Origin: Spongiactinospora rosea
Lineage (GTDB): Bacteria > Actinomycetota > Actinomycetes > Streptosporangiales > Streptosporangiaceae
Assembly: GCF_003315795.1 (NCBI RefSeq)
Contig: NZ_QMEY01000001.1
Location: 248,001 to 312,000 of the forward strand
Direction of reading: 5' to 3'
Length of the DNA: 64,000 nucleotides
The notes under the pieces are model-generated. The model was given only the letters and a program-made list of their open reading frames with translations. It did not search any database and was not told the DNA's origin. How positions within the stretch are numbered: position 1 is the first letter of the stretch; every line of letters starts with the position of its first letter. Of this stretch, positions 1 through 8,300 are shown piece by piece. A program made the translations under genes and the position numbers.

Positions 1-195
1 CGCGGTGCCGGTGGTGCCCTCCACCGGGTAGTCCAGCGCGCGCAGGCGTTCGATGTCGCGCCGGATCGTGCGGACGGTGACGCCGAGGCGTTCGGCCAGC
101 TCGGGGCCCGGCCAGTCGGGGCGGCTCTGGAGCAGGGAGAGCAGCTTCAGCAGCCGCCCCGGCATGTTCCTGCGCGCGGAGATGGGGTCGGTCAC
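1..195 (-). CDS. YafY/DeoR-type HTH (WYL-family) regulator, 5' part only
   Basis: The window contains only the first 65 codons, read from a GTG at 193-195 and running off the left edge. The visible part is a winged helix-turn-helix: LLKLLSLLQSRPDWPGPELA followed by ERLGVTVRTIRRDIERLRAL. This is the HTH_11 domain that begins YafY-like regulators, which usually continue into a ligand-binding WYL domain; that part is outside the window. The gene is divergent from the flavin oxidase at 257, with a 25-nt inverted repeat between them, so it probably regulates itself and that oxidase. The family call is firm for the HTH. The WYL half and the ligand cannot be seen. Confidence 0.8.
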   Translation of the reverse strand, partial: MTDPISARRNMPGRLLKLLSLLQSRPDWPGPELAERLGVTVRTIRRDIERLRALDYPVEGTTGTA

Positions 196-213
196 TTTTC
201 CAGATTGCCGCAC

Positions 214-238
214 CTTGCGGACAAGTTGTGTCCGCAAG
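214..238. promoter_or_regulatory. Perfect inverted repeat, likely operator
   Basis: CTTGCGGACA (214-223) and TGTCCGCAAG (229-238) are perfect 10-bp arms around a 5-nt centre. The repeat lies in the 61-bp gap between the divergent HTH regulator and the flavin oxidase. It is a natural binding site for the adjacent regulator as a dimer. Binding is inferred, not shown. Confidence 0.6.
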
Positions 239-256
239 CCTTCCTAGGGTGGCCGT

Positions 257-1621
257 ATGACTGAGACACCGGAGAACATCCGCGGGCCGGTTTTCCGGCC
301 CGCGGCGGAGGGTTACGACGACGAGCGGACGGGTTACCAGCGCCTGGCGAGCCACCGGCCCGACCTGGTCGTGGGGGCGACCGGCGTGGACGACGTGCGA
401 GCCGCCGTACGGCACGCCGCCGCGCTGGGCGCGCGGGTCGCAATCCAAGGCGCCGGGCACGGTGTCAACGAGCCGATGGACGGCGGGGTGCTGATCAGTA
501 CCCGGCGCATGGCCGGCGTCCGGGTGGACCCGGCCGCGCGCACCGCGTGGGTCGAGGCGGGTGCACCCTGGGCGAAGGTGATCGAGGCGACGGCCCCGTA
601 CGGGCTCGCGCCGATGTCGGGCAGCTCGCCGGGGGTCGGCGCGGTGCCGTACACACTGGGCGGCGGCCTCGGGCTGATGGCCAGGAAGCACGGCTTCGCC
701 GCCGACCACGTACGGCGGCTGACCATGGTCACCGCGGACGGCCGGGTCATGGAGGTGACGCCGGAGGGCGAGCCCGGCCTGTTCTGGGCGCTGCGCGGTG
801 GTGGGGTCGGCGGGTTCGGCGTGGTCACCGGCATGGAGATCGGCCTGCTGCCGGTTACGCGGTTGTACGGCGGAGGGCTGTTCTTCGACGTCGCCGAGGT
901 GCCCGGCGTGCTGGAGGCATGGCGGCACTGGACGGAGACCGTGCCCGAGGAGATGACCTCGGCGGTGGGGATGTTGCCGTTCCCCGACGTGCCTCAGGTG
1001 CCAGAGGACCTGCGCGGGAAGCACGTGGCCCAGGTGCAGATCGCGTTCCTGGGCTCGGAGGAGGAGGGCCGGCGGCTGGTCCGTCCGCTGCGCGAAATCG
1101 GGCCACCGCTGCGCGACACGCTGCGCGACCTCCCCTACACCGAGTCGGCCGCCGTGTTCGACGAGCCCGACCAGCCGCACGCCTACCAGTCCCAGAACCG
1201 GCTGCTGCGCGACCTCGACCCGGGCATGCTGGCAACGCTGCCGAAGACCGGCGGGCCGTCCGCCCCGCTCATGTGCGTCGTGCAGATGCGGCACCTGGGC
1301 GGCGCGCCGGCCCGCCCGCCGCGCGTCCCGAGCGCCGTCGGCCACCGGGCCGCGACCTACTCGCTGAACGCTCTTTCGGTGGTGCGGCCCGGCCAGGAGG
1401 AGATCGCGCGCAGGCTCCATGATGACGTGCTGGCTCCGTTCGAGGAGCAGGCGCTGGGCCGGGGGATCAACTTCGGCTACGGGCGGCTGACCGAGCAGGA
1501 GGCCCGGACCGCTTTCGACCCGGGCGACTACGACCGGCTGGCCGAACTGAAGGCGCGCCACGACCCGAACGGGATGTTTCACGCCAACTATCCGATCTCC
1601 CCGGATAAGCGCGATCAGTGA
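257..1621 (+). CDS. FAD-linked oxidase, berberine-bridge-enzyme (BBE) family
   Basis: This 454-aa flavoprotein has the FAD_binding_4 fold at about residues 35-200. IQGAGHG around His68 is the usual site of histidyl-FAD attachment, and SSPGVGAVPYTLGGGLGLMA is the second flavin segment. The BBE tail lies at about 405-450 (YGRLTEQEARTAFDPGDYDR and the NYPI end). The cysteine that gives a second covalent link in bicovalent members is absent, so one link is expected. Such enzymes oxidise alcohols, sugars or secondary metabolites using O2; the substrate is unknown. The divergent HTH regulator and shared operator suggest induction by its substrate. There is no signal peptide. Confidence 0.88.
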   Translation: MTETPENIRGPVFRPAAEGYDDERTGYQRLASHRPDLVVGATGVDDVRAAVRHAAALGARVAIQGAGHGVNEPMDGGVLISTRRMAGVRVDPAARTAWVEAGAPWAKVIEATAPYGLAPMSGSSPGVGAVPYTLGGGLGLMARKHGFAADHVRRLTMVTADGRVMEVTPEGEPGLFWALRGGGVGGFGVVTGMEIGLLPVTRLYGGGLFFDVAEVPGVLEAWRHWTETVPEEMTSAVGMLPFPDVPQVPEDLRGKHVAQVQIAFLGSEEEGRRLVRPLREIGPPLRDTLRDLPYTESAAVFDEPDQPHAYQSQNRLLRDLDPGMLATLPKTGGPSAPLMCVVQMRHLGGAPARPPRVPSAVGHRAATYSLNALSVVRPGQEEIARRLHDDVLAPFEEQALGRGINFGYGRLTEQEARTAFDPGDYDRLAELKARHDPNGMFHANYPISPDKRDQ

Positions 1622-2044
1622 CATCAGTGCCACGCAATGCTGACGAAAGATACCTGACATACACAGGTGAATACCGACGGTGGAAGAGGTGGCTGCGCGC
1701 CGTGGGGGCGGTGCGTCTGACCTAACGGAACCTGGGCGAAGCCGCTGGACAAACCAGCGTTCTTCGCCCAATATTACCGTTGCCGGTCCGGTATAGGTCT
1801 TGTTGTTGAAGGCTGGAGCGGTCTAGCCCACGGCGCTGTTTCCAGCAGGTCCGCACTCCGCGCTAAACAGGGGTTTCCGATATCGCGCCGAGAAAGCTAG
1901 GATTCTTCACTACTACCTGACTACGCTTTACCCGTGTGTTTTCACACGCCTCCCGCATGTCCCGCACGACCCCCCCGTGTGTACGCGAAGGGATGCGATG
2001 AAGACGAGCCAGTCCGCCGGCCGGGCGTACTAGCGGGAACCACC
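1622..2044. other. Intergenic region with two hairpins
   Basis: This 423-bp gap holds no convincing gene. A stem-loop at 1734-1769 pairs GGGCGAA with TTCGCCC and GCTGG with CCAGC around a 5-nt loop. A second, perfect hairpin at 1933-1948 is CGTGTG, TTTT, CACACG. The first may end the flavin oxidase transcript, although no U-run follows it. The second lies about 100 nt upstream of the P-loop protein start and could be in its leader. The functions are guesses. Confidence 0.35.
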
Positions 2045-2659
2045 ATGAAGGCGACCGGCATCATCCTTTGTGGCCCGCCCGCCAGCGGTAAGAGCACCAT
2101 CACCCGCGCGCTGCACGACCTGGACCCTCGTTTCGTGCCGGTGCGCAACCTGGTCGTCGGGCCCCATCCCGCCGACGACCACGACCAGGTCACCGACGAG
2201 CAGGTCGAACGGCTCCGCCGGGCCGGACGGATCATCTCCGACATCCGGCGCGAGGGCGGCCGGTACGCGATCGACCGCCACCCGATCGAGCACATGACCC
2301 AGGCCGGGCTCGTCCCGGTGATCCATGTGTGCGGCCGGCCCGACGTACGCCGGCTGTCCGCGCTGGGCGAGTGGGTGCGCGTGCTGCTCTGGGCCCCCAG
2401 GGAGGTCTGTCACGAACGGCTGCGCCGCAGGGACGGCTGTGGCACCGGCGGCCCGGTGGGCACCTCGGCCGGGCCTGACGTCCTGGACGCCCTCCAGGCC
2501 ACCGCCGACGACCCGCTGTTCCACCTGCGCATCGCCACCGACGAGACGTCGCCCGACCGGGCCGCCAGGGAGATCGCCGACGCGTTCACCGCGGTGACCC
2601 GGCCGGCGAAGGCCGTCCGGCCTCAGTCGCGTACGGCGGGCTCGGTCGCCGGGCCCTGA
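2045..2659 (+). CDS. P-loop nucleotide-binding protein, guanylate-kinase-like
   Basis: This 204-aa protein opens with a Walker A motif, GPPASGKST, at residues 10-18. It has a guanylate-kinase-like body: a basic lid-like segment, a VRVLLWAPREVCHERLRRRD segment that resembles the adenine-contacting part of GMP kinases, and a short C-terminal tail. The ATG at 2045 was chosen because homology begins there; upstream in-frame sequence reads as low-quality, non-coding DNA. It converges on the APC permease gene with a 37-bp tail overlap. It is too diverged to be called the housekeeping gmk, and a role as an accessory nucleotide kinase is inferred. Confidence 0.7.
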   Translation: MKATGIILCGPPASGKSTITRALHDLDPRFVPVRNLVVGPHPADDHDQVTDEQVERLRRAGRIISDIRREGGRYAIDRHPIEHMTQAGLVPVIHVCGRPDVRRLSALGEWVRVLLWAPREVCHERLRRRDGCGTGGPVGTSAGPDVLDALQATADDPLFHLRIATDETSPDRAAREIADAFTAVTRPAKAVRPQSRTAGSVAGP

Positions 2660-3993
2660 CGGCGGCGGATCACCAGCCAGTTGACCGCCCACAGCGCCAG
2701 GCCGATGGCCAGCAGGACGCCCGCCCGCGCGTAGACCTCCACCGGGCGTCCGGTCAGCGGGCTGGCCAGTACCAGCGCCAGCACCGCGCCGATCACCGGC
2801 AGCGCGGTCGGCGCCCGATAGTGCGCGTGCTCCACCCGGTCCCTGCGGAGCACCAGCACCGCGATGTTCACCACCGTGAACACGCACAGCAGCAGGAACG
2901 CCGTCGTGTCGCCCAGGCCCTCGATCCCGCCGGTCGAGATCAGCCCGATGGCCAGCAGCGTGGTGAACACGATGCCGATCACCGGGGTGCGGCGGCGCGG
3001 ATCGACCCACCCCAGCCCCTTGGGCACGACCTTCTCGTTGGCCAGCCCGTACACCAGGCGGGAGGCCATCATCATGTTGATCAGGGCGGTGTTGGACAGG
3101 GCGAAGATCGCGATGGCCGCGAAGACCTGCGGCGGGAAGCTGATCCCGCCCGCCTTGACCACCTCCAGCAGCGGCCCGCTCGACTCCGCGAGCACCCGGT
3201 GGTCCACCAGCAGCGACGAGGTGATCGCCACCAGGATGTAGACGGTGCTGGTGATCGCCACGCCCAGGAAGATGGCCCGGGGGAAGTTGCGGGAGGGGTC
3301 GGTGCACTCCTCGGCCATGTTGACCGAGTCCTCGAAGCCGACGAACGCGAAGAACGCCAGCGCCGTACTCCCCAGCAGGGCGAACATCAGCCCGCCCGCC
3401 TCCCCCGACTCGATGTGGACCAGCCGGCTCGGCTCGCCGAGCCCGTTGACCAGCGCGTAGACGCCGATGCCGATGATGATCACCAGCCCGCTCACCTCGA
3501 CGATGGTGAGCACGATGTTGGTGCGGACCGACTCCGACACGCCCCGGTAGTTCAGCAGCGCGACCGCGATGATGAAGATCACCCCGACCACGGCGGCCGG
3601 GATCGTGACGAACTCCCCCAGGTAGTCGCCGCCGATCGCCAGCGAGGCGGCGCTGGCCGAGGTCAGGCCCGAGCACATGACGGCGAACGCCACCATGAAC
3701 GTGAAGAACGGGACCTTGAACGCCCGCTGGGTGTAGAGCGCGGCCCCGGCCGCCTGAGGGTACTTGGTCACGAGTTCGACGTAGGACATGGCGGTCAGCA
3801 CCGCGATGAAGAAGCCGACCAGGAACGGCAGCCACAGGGCCCCGCCGACCCGGCCGGCGACCGCCCCGGTCAGGGCGTAGACGCCGGTGCCCAGGATGTC
3901 GCCGACGATGAACAGGACGAGTAGTTTGGGGCCGATCGCCCGCTTCAGTGGGACGGGTTCGGCTGCCGCCGTGGGGCTGGTGGGGGAGGTCAT
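2623..3993 (-). CDS. APC-family amino acid permease
   Basis: This is a roughly 456-aa polytopic membrane protein with about 12 hydrophobic helices. The first helix carries the family's glycine-rich substrate motif (FIVGDILGTGVYALTGAVAG), and GFEDSVNMAEECTDPSRNFP is the conserved loop after TM6. It is expected to import amino acids by proton coupling; the substrate is unknown. The start at 3993 (MTSPTSP) is preferred over an in-frame ATG at 4065, whose extra 24 residues look non-coding and would run into the divergent sigma gene's promoter. The protein ends in a basic cytoplasmic tail. Confidence 0.88.
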   Translation of the reverse strand: MTSPTSPTAAAEPVPLKRAIGPKLLVLFIVGDILGTGVYALTGAVAGRVGGALWLPFLVGFFIAVLTAMSYVELVTKYPQAAGAALYTQRAFKVPFFTFMVAFAVMCSGLTSASAASLAIGGDYLGEFVTIPAAVVGVIFIIAVALLNYRGVSESVRTNIVLTIVEVSGLVIIIGIGVYALVNGLGEPSRLVHIESGEAGGLMFALLGSTALAFFAFVGFEDSVNMAEECTDPSRNFPRAIFLGVAITSTVYILVAITSSLLVDHRVLAESSGPLLEVVKAGGISFPPQVFAAIAIFALSNTALINMMMASRLVYGLANEKVVPKGLGWVDPRRRTPVIGIVFTTLLAIGLISTGGIEGLGDTTAFLLLCVFTVVNIAVLVLRRDRVEHAHYRAPTALPVIGAVLALVLASPLTGRPVEVYARAGVLLAIGLALWAVNWLVIRRRQGPATEPAVRD

Positions 3994-4104
3994 GTCAGGG
4001 CTCGTTCCCGCTGTCAATGTTCTTGACACCGCTTCGTTGCGAAACACCTTCGCTATGCCGGACATGTCGGAAGTGGAAGAGCAGCCTCATCGAAAGGTGG
4101 CAGC

Positions 4105-4662
4105 GTGGGACCACCTTCCCGCAAGCAGCGCTTCGAGCAGATGTATCTGGCGCACTACCCGGATCTGCTCGGTTACGTACAGCGGCGTACCGAATCTCCC
4201 GACGACGCCGCCGACGCGCTGGCCGAGACGTTCACCACCGCCTGGCGGCGGCTGGACGACGTCCCCGAGGGCGGGGAGGCCCGGCTGTGGCTGTACGGCG
4301 TGGCCCGGCGAGTCCTCGCCAACCAGCGGCGCGGCGAGAGCCGCAGGAGCGCGCTGGCCGTACGGCTGCGCGCCGAACTCGCCGAGTGGGCCGAATCCGC
4401 CCCCGCCGCCGGGGGCGGGATGGACGGTGTCCGCGCGGCCTTCCGGCGGCTCGGCGAGACCGACCGCGAGGTGCTGTCGCTGGCCGTCTGGGAGGGGCTG
4501 ACCTCTGCCGAGATCGCCACCGTGCTCGGCTGCTCCGACGGGGCCGCCCGGCTGCGCCTGCACCGGGCGCGCAAACGCCTCGCCGGGGAGCTGGCCTCGG
4601 CCGGGCTCGATCTCACCCGGTACGGCCTGCGGGCCGTGGCACTGGCGAAGGGGAGGCCATGA
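4105..4662 (+). CDS. ECF-type RNA polymerase sigma factor
   Basis: This 185-aa protein has sigma region 2 at about residues 8-75 (FEQMYLAHYPDLLGYVQRRT, then DDAADALAETFTTAWRRLDD) and region 4 at about 110-160 (LGETDREVLSLAVWEGLTSA, then EIATVLGCSDGAARLRLHRA). It starts at GTG 4105 behind GAAAGGTGG, a good ribosome binding site. Its stop overlaps the next start by 4 nt (ATGA), so it is translationally coupled to a single-pass membrane protein, the usual arrangement for an ECF sigma factor and its membrane-bound partner. The regulon is unknown. Confidence 0.9.
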   Translation: MGPPSRKQRFEQMYLAHYPDLLGYVQRRTESPDDAADALAETFTTAWRRLDDVPEGGEARLWLYGVARRVLANQRRGESRRSALAVRLRAELAEWAESAPAAGGGMDGVRAAFRRLGETDREVLSLAVWEGLTSAEIATVLGCSDGAARLRLHRARKRLAGELASAGLDLTRYGLRAVALAKGRP

Positions 4663-5501
4663 ACACCGACGTCGACCACCTGATCGCCGCGCTCGCCCGC
4701 GACCCTGGGCCGGGACTGACGCCCGGGGCCCGGGACCTGCTCGGGGAGATCACCGACGAGCCCTCCTTCGTCGCCGCGCGGGAGCCGAGGCGGCGCTGGT
4801 GGCGGGTCGCGCTGCCGGTCGTGACGGCGCTGGTCACCGCCGTGGTGGGGGTACTGGCGTACTCCGCTCCGGCCTCGGCGGCGCTCGACATCCGGCGCGA
4901 GGGGCCCAATTACGTGATCATGGTGGTCGACATCTACGCCGACCCTGACAAGTACCAGAACCAGCTACGCGCGATCGGGCTGGACATCAGGCTGCGGGTG
5001 AAGGCGGCTCCGGCGAGCCTGGTCGGGCAGGTGATCATGATGCCGATGGCCGGGGGGCGCATTCCGATCGCGAAGGCCGAGATCGATGACCGGATCAAGG
5101 CGATCGGGCAGAAGGGGACCTGCCGGAAATGGGGGGACGTCTGCCCGATCGGGCTCAAGATCCCGGTGGATTACCGGGGGCGCACCGAGGTGACGCTCGG
5201 GCGGGCGGCGAAGCCCGGGGAGAGGTACGACGTCATGGCGCCGATCGACGGGCCGGGGGAGCCGCTGCACTGTGTGCCGTACGTCGGGCGGCCGGTGCGG
5301 TCGGTGCGGGACCTGCTGCGGGAGCGCGGCGTGACGTCCCTGACGTACGCGACGGCCAAGAGCCGGGAGTCCCGGGTGCCGGGGGACTGGTACGTCCACG
5401 ACGGGACGCTCACCGCTTCGGACGCCGCGCTGCTCCTGGTCGGGCCGGACAGGACCCCGCCGCGCGACGCGGGGCCGAAGATGACCGGCGACTTCTGCTG
5501 A
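4659..5501 (+). CDS. Single-pass membrane protein coupled to the ECF sigma factor
   Basis: This 280-aa protein has a 47-residue cytoplasmic N-terminus, one hydrophobic helix at about 48-70, and a roughly 210-aa outer domain containing several cysteines (GTCRKWGDVC, LHCVPY and a C-terminal Cys). Its N-terminus (DHLIAALARDPGPGLTPGAR) resembles the short sigma-binding segment found in such partners, but there is no HxxxCxxC zinc motif. The 4-nt overlap with the sigma gene argues that it controls the sigma factor or senses outside conditions. The ectodomain matches no family I recognise. Anti-sigma activity is inferred from context. Confidence 0.65.
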   Translation: MNTDVDHLIAALARDPGPGLTPGARDLLGEITDEPSFVAAREPRRRWWRVALPVVTALVTAVVGVLAYSAPASAALDIRREGPNYVIMVVDIYADPDKYQNQLRAIGLDIRLRVKAAPASLVGQVIMMPMAGGRIPIAKAEIDDRIKAIGQKGTCRKWGDVCPIGLKIPVDYRGRTEVTLGRAAKPGERYDVMAPIDGPGEPLHCVPYVGRPVRSVRDLLRERGVTSLTYATAKSRESRVPGDWYVHDGTLTASDAALLLVGPDRTPPRDAGPKMTGDFC

Positions 5502-5631
5502 TCCCCTTTCTGACCGGCTGATTCGTTCCTGACCTGCTGATTCGTTAACCCGCGTCGCGTTCGGCGACGGGTCGTTCCGGCATGCCCGAAAAGCGGGGCT
5601 GCCGCCCTTTTCCGCCTTCTGCCTTCTGTCG

Positions 5632-7053
5632 ATGACGGGATTTCGCATGCTCACCGTAGGTTCCGCCCGTTCCGTCATGCCGTCCGTCCCCTTGCGGGCC
5701 GGGCATGGGCCGTTCGGCGTGGTGCTCGCCCTGGCCGCCGTGCTGCGCGTGGTGACCATGCTCGGGTACCGGCCCGCCCAGCTCTACTGGGGCGACTCGT
5801 TCTCCTACCTGCACCTGGCCGCCCATCCCGAGCCCTCCACCGGATTCCGGCCGCCCGGATACCCGCTGCTGCTGGCGCTGCTCCGCCCCTTCCACAGCAT
5901 CGAACTCGTCGTCGCCGTCCAGCACGCCATGGGCCTGGCCGTCGGCGTGCTGATCTACGCGCTGCTGCGCCGCGCGGCGCTGCCCGCCTGGGCCGCCACG
6001 CTCGCCGCCGTGCCCGGCCTGTTCGACGCCTCGTTCCTGCGGCTTGAGCACGCGGTGCTGTCCGACATGCTGCTGATCTTCCTGGTGGTGGCCGCGCTGG
6101 CGGTCATCACCTGGCGGCCCGTGGTGTCGCCGCGCGCCGCCGTCGCGGCCGGGCTGCTGCTCGGCTGGGCCGGGCTGACCCGGACCGTCGCGGTGCCGCT
6201 GCTCGGCCTGTTCGTCCTGTATCTGGTCGCCCGGCGGTCCGGGTGGCGGCCCGTGGTGGCCCTGGCGCTCGCCGGGGTCCTGCCCCTGGCCGCGTACGCC
6301 GCCTGGTACCACGCCCACCACGGCCGGTTCGCGCTCAGCGGGTCGGACGGGGTCGCGCTGTGGGCGCGGACCATGACGTTCGCCGACTGCGCGGTGATCC
6401 GGCCCCCGGCCGCCGAGGCCCGCCTGTGCCCCAACGGGACGGTGGTGGACGCCGCCTCGGAGTACGTCTGGGCGCCCGGTTCGGCGATCAACCTGCTGCC
6501 GGGTGGGCGGGAGGCGAACAACGACCTGGCCCGGTCGTTCGCGCTGCGGGCCATCGCCGCCCAGCCGCTGGACTACCTGGCCGACGTGGCCCGCGACACC
6601 GCGCTGACCTTCGCCTGGACCCCGGTGCCGCACCCCGCGCGGGTCACTCCGGCCTTCGGGTTCGCGAGGGGGGCGTGGGGGCTGCCCGCGTACCCGCTGG
6701 TCGAGCAGGTGCGCCGGGACTACGACCCGGACCTGCGCGGCCTGCGGTCCGTCGAGCCGTACGCGTCGTTCCTGATCGCCTACCAGTACCCGGCGTACCT
6801 GCGCGGGCCGTACATCGCGGCGATCCTGCTGCTCGGCGGCGCGGGGGCGCTGCTGGGCCGCAGGCCGGCGGCGCTGCCGTGGCTGACGGCGGTGGCGCTG
6901 CTGGTCGTGCCGGTGGCGGTACTGGACTTCGACCACCGGTACGTCCTGCCGGTCATTCCGGTCGCCTGCCTGGCCGCCGGGCTGGGCATGCGCCCGAATC
7001 CCGGAAAACGTCGGTGGCAGGTCGTACGGTGGCCTGCGGGGAGAAGCGAGTGA
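5632..7053 (+). CDS. Polytopic membrane protein, GT-C glycosyltransferase type
   Basis: This 473-aa protein has about 10 hydrophobic segments. Near the N-terminus is LYWGDSFSYLHLAAHPEPST, an acidic loop typical of lipid-phosphate-sugar-dependent GT-C enzymes (the PMT/ArnT fold), followed by FRPPGYPLLLALLRP. The long outer loop at about 245-330 is also typical. It would transfer a sugar from a polyprenyl-phosphate donor to an acceptor outside the membrane. Both are unknown. ATG 5632 and ATG 5647 are both possible starts. The family call rests on topology and the first loop. Confidence 0.65.
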   Translation: MTGFRMLTVGSARSVMPSVPLRAGHGPFGVVLALAAVLRVVTMLGYRPAQLYWGDSFSYLHLAAHPEPSTGFRPPGYPLLLALLRPFHSIELVVAVQHAMGLAVGVLIYALLRRAALPAWAATLAAVPGLFDASFLRLEHAVLSDMLLIFLVVAALAVITWRPVVSPRAAVAAGLLLGWAGLTRTVAVPLLGLFVLYLVARRSGWRPVVALALAGVLPLAAYAAWYHAHHGRFALSGSDGVALWARTMTFADCAVIRPPAAEARLCPNGTVVDAASEYVWAPGSAINLLPGGREANNDLARSFALRAIAAQPLDYLADVARDTALTFAWTPVPHPARVTPAFGFARGAWGLPAYPLVEQVRRDYDPDLRGLRSVEPYASFLIAYQYPAYLRGPYIAAILLLGGAGALLGRRPAALPWLTAVALLVVPVAVLDFDHRYVLPVIPVACLAAGLGMRPNPGKRRWQVVRWPAGRSE

Positions 7054-7080
7054 AGCGTCGAGTGCAGAGGAGACGGGGCG

Positions 7081-7314
7081 ATGACGGGGCACGATCAGCT
7101 CGGGCCTGGCATGAACGCCGAGCATGAGCGCAACCTGGCGCTCTTCCGGATCGTCCACGAGGTGGCCACCCACCACGCGGGGCGGCCGGTGCCCGCCGTA
7201 CTGGCCACCCTGCGCGACCGGGTGCCGCACGCCCCGGGGCTGGGCATGGACGAAGGGGCCCTGCTCCGCATCGCGCACGAGATCAGCGTCGGGCGCGACC
7301 CTTCCGGGCTCTGA
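7081..7314 (+). CDS. Small hypothetical protein
   Basis: This 77-aa soluble protein has an ATG behind AGAGGAGAC at the expected distance. Its composition and third-position GC bias fit real coding sequence. It is mildly acidic with two helix-forming stretches (EHERNLALFRIVHEVATHHA and DEGALLRIAHEISVG). No motif was recognised. It follows the GT-C type gene by 27 nt and could be cotranscribed. Confidence 0.55.
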   Translation: MTGHDQLGPGMNAEHERNLALFRIVHEVATHHAGRPVPAVLATLRDRVPHAPGLGMDEGALLRIAHEISVGRDPSGL

Positions 7315-7426
7315 CCGCCGGCCCTGGGGTTTCTGGTGACCCTGATTTCTCAGGGGTCGGGGATCAGGGGTGGCTCAGGGATACCGCCGGATGCCCTGAG
7401 GGGTCGTTCGGCGAGAACCTACTTGC

Positions 7427-8158
7427 ATGCTGCTCGTGAGAGGGATCTACCCGCTGATCGCCTGCCTGGGGGTCGTGGCGGCGGTGGTCGCGATGGCCGT
7501 CGGCCTGCTCGACACCGACCCGCGGCTCGACGCCTTCGGCATGACGATCGGCGAGTACGCCGTGGTGAGCGAGGGGGTCACCACGGAGTTCGGGATGCTC
7601 TCTCTCGGAGTGGCCGCGGTCGCGCTGCTGGCGGGACTGCGGGCGACGGGGGCTCCGGTGCAGGGGACACCGGGGTGGCTGATCGGCGCGTGGGGCGGGG
7701 TGATGATGGCCGCCGCATTCGTCTTGCCGATGCTCGACGGGTGGACAGGGGAGGCGCGCCGGATTGCGTCGATCATGTCGGTGATGTCGCTCGCAGTCCT
7801 TCCGGCAGCCGCGGGGCTGCTGGTGTCCAGGTTCGCCGCCGACGAACGCTGGCGCGTCATCGCCAGGCCGGTCGAGTGGCTGGCGCTGGCGGGCGGCTTC
7901 GGGCTGCTGGCCACGACGTACGCGGCGCTGCCCGGCGACGGGGCACTGATCGGGCTGGTCGAGCGGGTGATGCTGGCGGTGGGCATCGCCTTCCTGGGGG
8001 TGCTCGCACTGCGGTTGGTGACCCTCGGCGGCGCGGGCCGGCGGATCGCGGTACGGCTGCGTGAGGCTTACGCCGGGCTCGCGGTCCGGGTCGATCTCGC
8101 CAAGCCGGTCAAGCTGGTGCGCTCGGCCGGTTCCATCGACGACCGTGGTCCGGTTTAG
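7427..8158 (+). CDS. DUF998-like integral membrane protein
   Basis: This 243-aa protein has six predicted helices. The first loop, RLDAFGMTIGEYAVVSEGV, fits the DUF998 family of small actinobacterial membrane proteins of unknown function. The last 40 residues are soluble and end in VRVDLAKPVKLVRSAGSIDD. The DNA for that tail lies in the first copy of a tandem duplication (8072-8300), so the native C-terminus may have been altered. It converges on cvnC. Confidence 0.6.
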   Translation: MLLVRGIYPLIACLGVVAAVVAMAVGLLDTDPRLDAFGMTIGEYAVVSEGVTTEFGMLSLGVAAVALLAGLRATGAPVQGTPGWLIGAWGGVMMAAAFVLPMLDGWTGEARRIASIMSVMSLAVLPAAAGLLVSRFAADERWRVIARPVEWLALAGGFGLLATTYAALPGDGALIGLVERVMLAVGIAFLGVLALRLVTLGGAGRRIAVRLREAYAGLAVRVDLAKPVKLVRSAGSIDDRGPV

Positions 8159-8300
8159 AGGTCGATCGCGTCCTTGAGCGGCCGGGCTCGTGGTCCGGGT
8201 CGATCTCGCCGGGCCGGCCGAGTCGGTGGGCTCGGCCGGTTCCATTGACGGCTCTGGGTTCGGTCTAGAGGGCCCGGAGGCCGTTGATCACGTCCTTGAG
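8072..8300. repeat. Imperfect tandem duplication at a convergent gene junction
   Basis: Copy 1 is about 8072-8178 and copy 2 about 8181-8300. Shared blocks include GGTCCGGGTCGATCTCGCC, GCTCGGCCGGTTCCAT and CGTCCTTGAG, in the same order, offset 109 nt at the left and 122 nt at the right, so small indels have occurred. Copy 1 contains the DUF998-gene 3' end and a relic of the cvnC 3' end (it would read LKDAIDL then stop). Copy 2 contains the true cvnC end (LKDVINGLRAL). It marks a past rearrangement between the two convergent genes. Confidence 0.8.

Noticed and set aside
3991..4065. Longer start of the APC permease at 4065
   Set aside because: The extra residues look non-coding and overlap the promoter space of the divergent sigma gene.
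5545..7278. 577-codon minus-strand ORF opposite the GT-C type gene
   Set aside because: Gln/Arg/His-rich antisense artefact; the plus strand encodes membrane helices.
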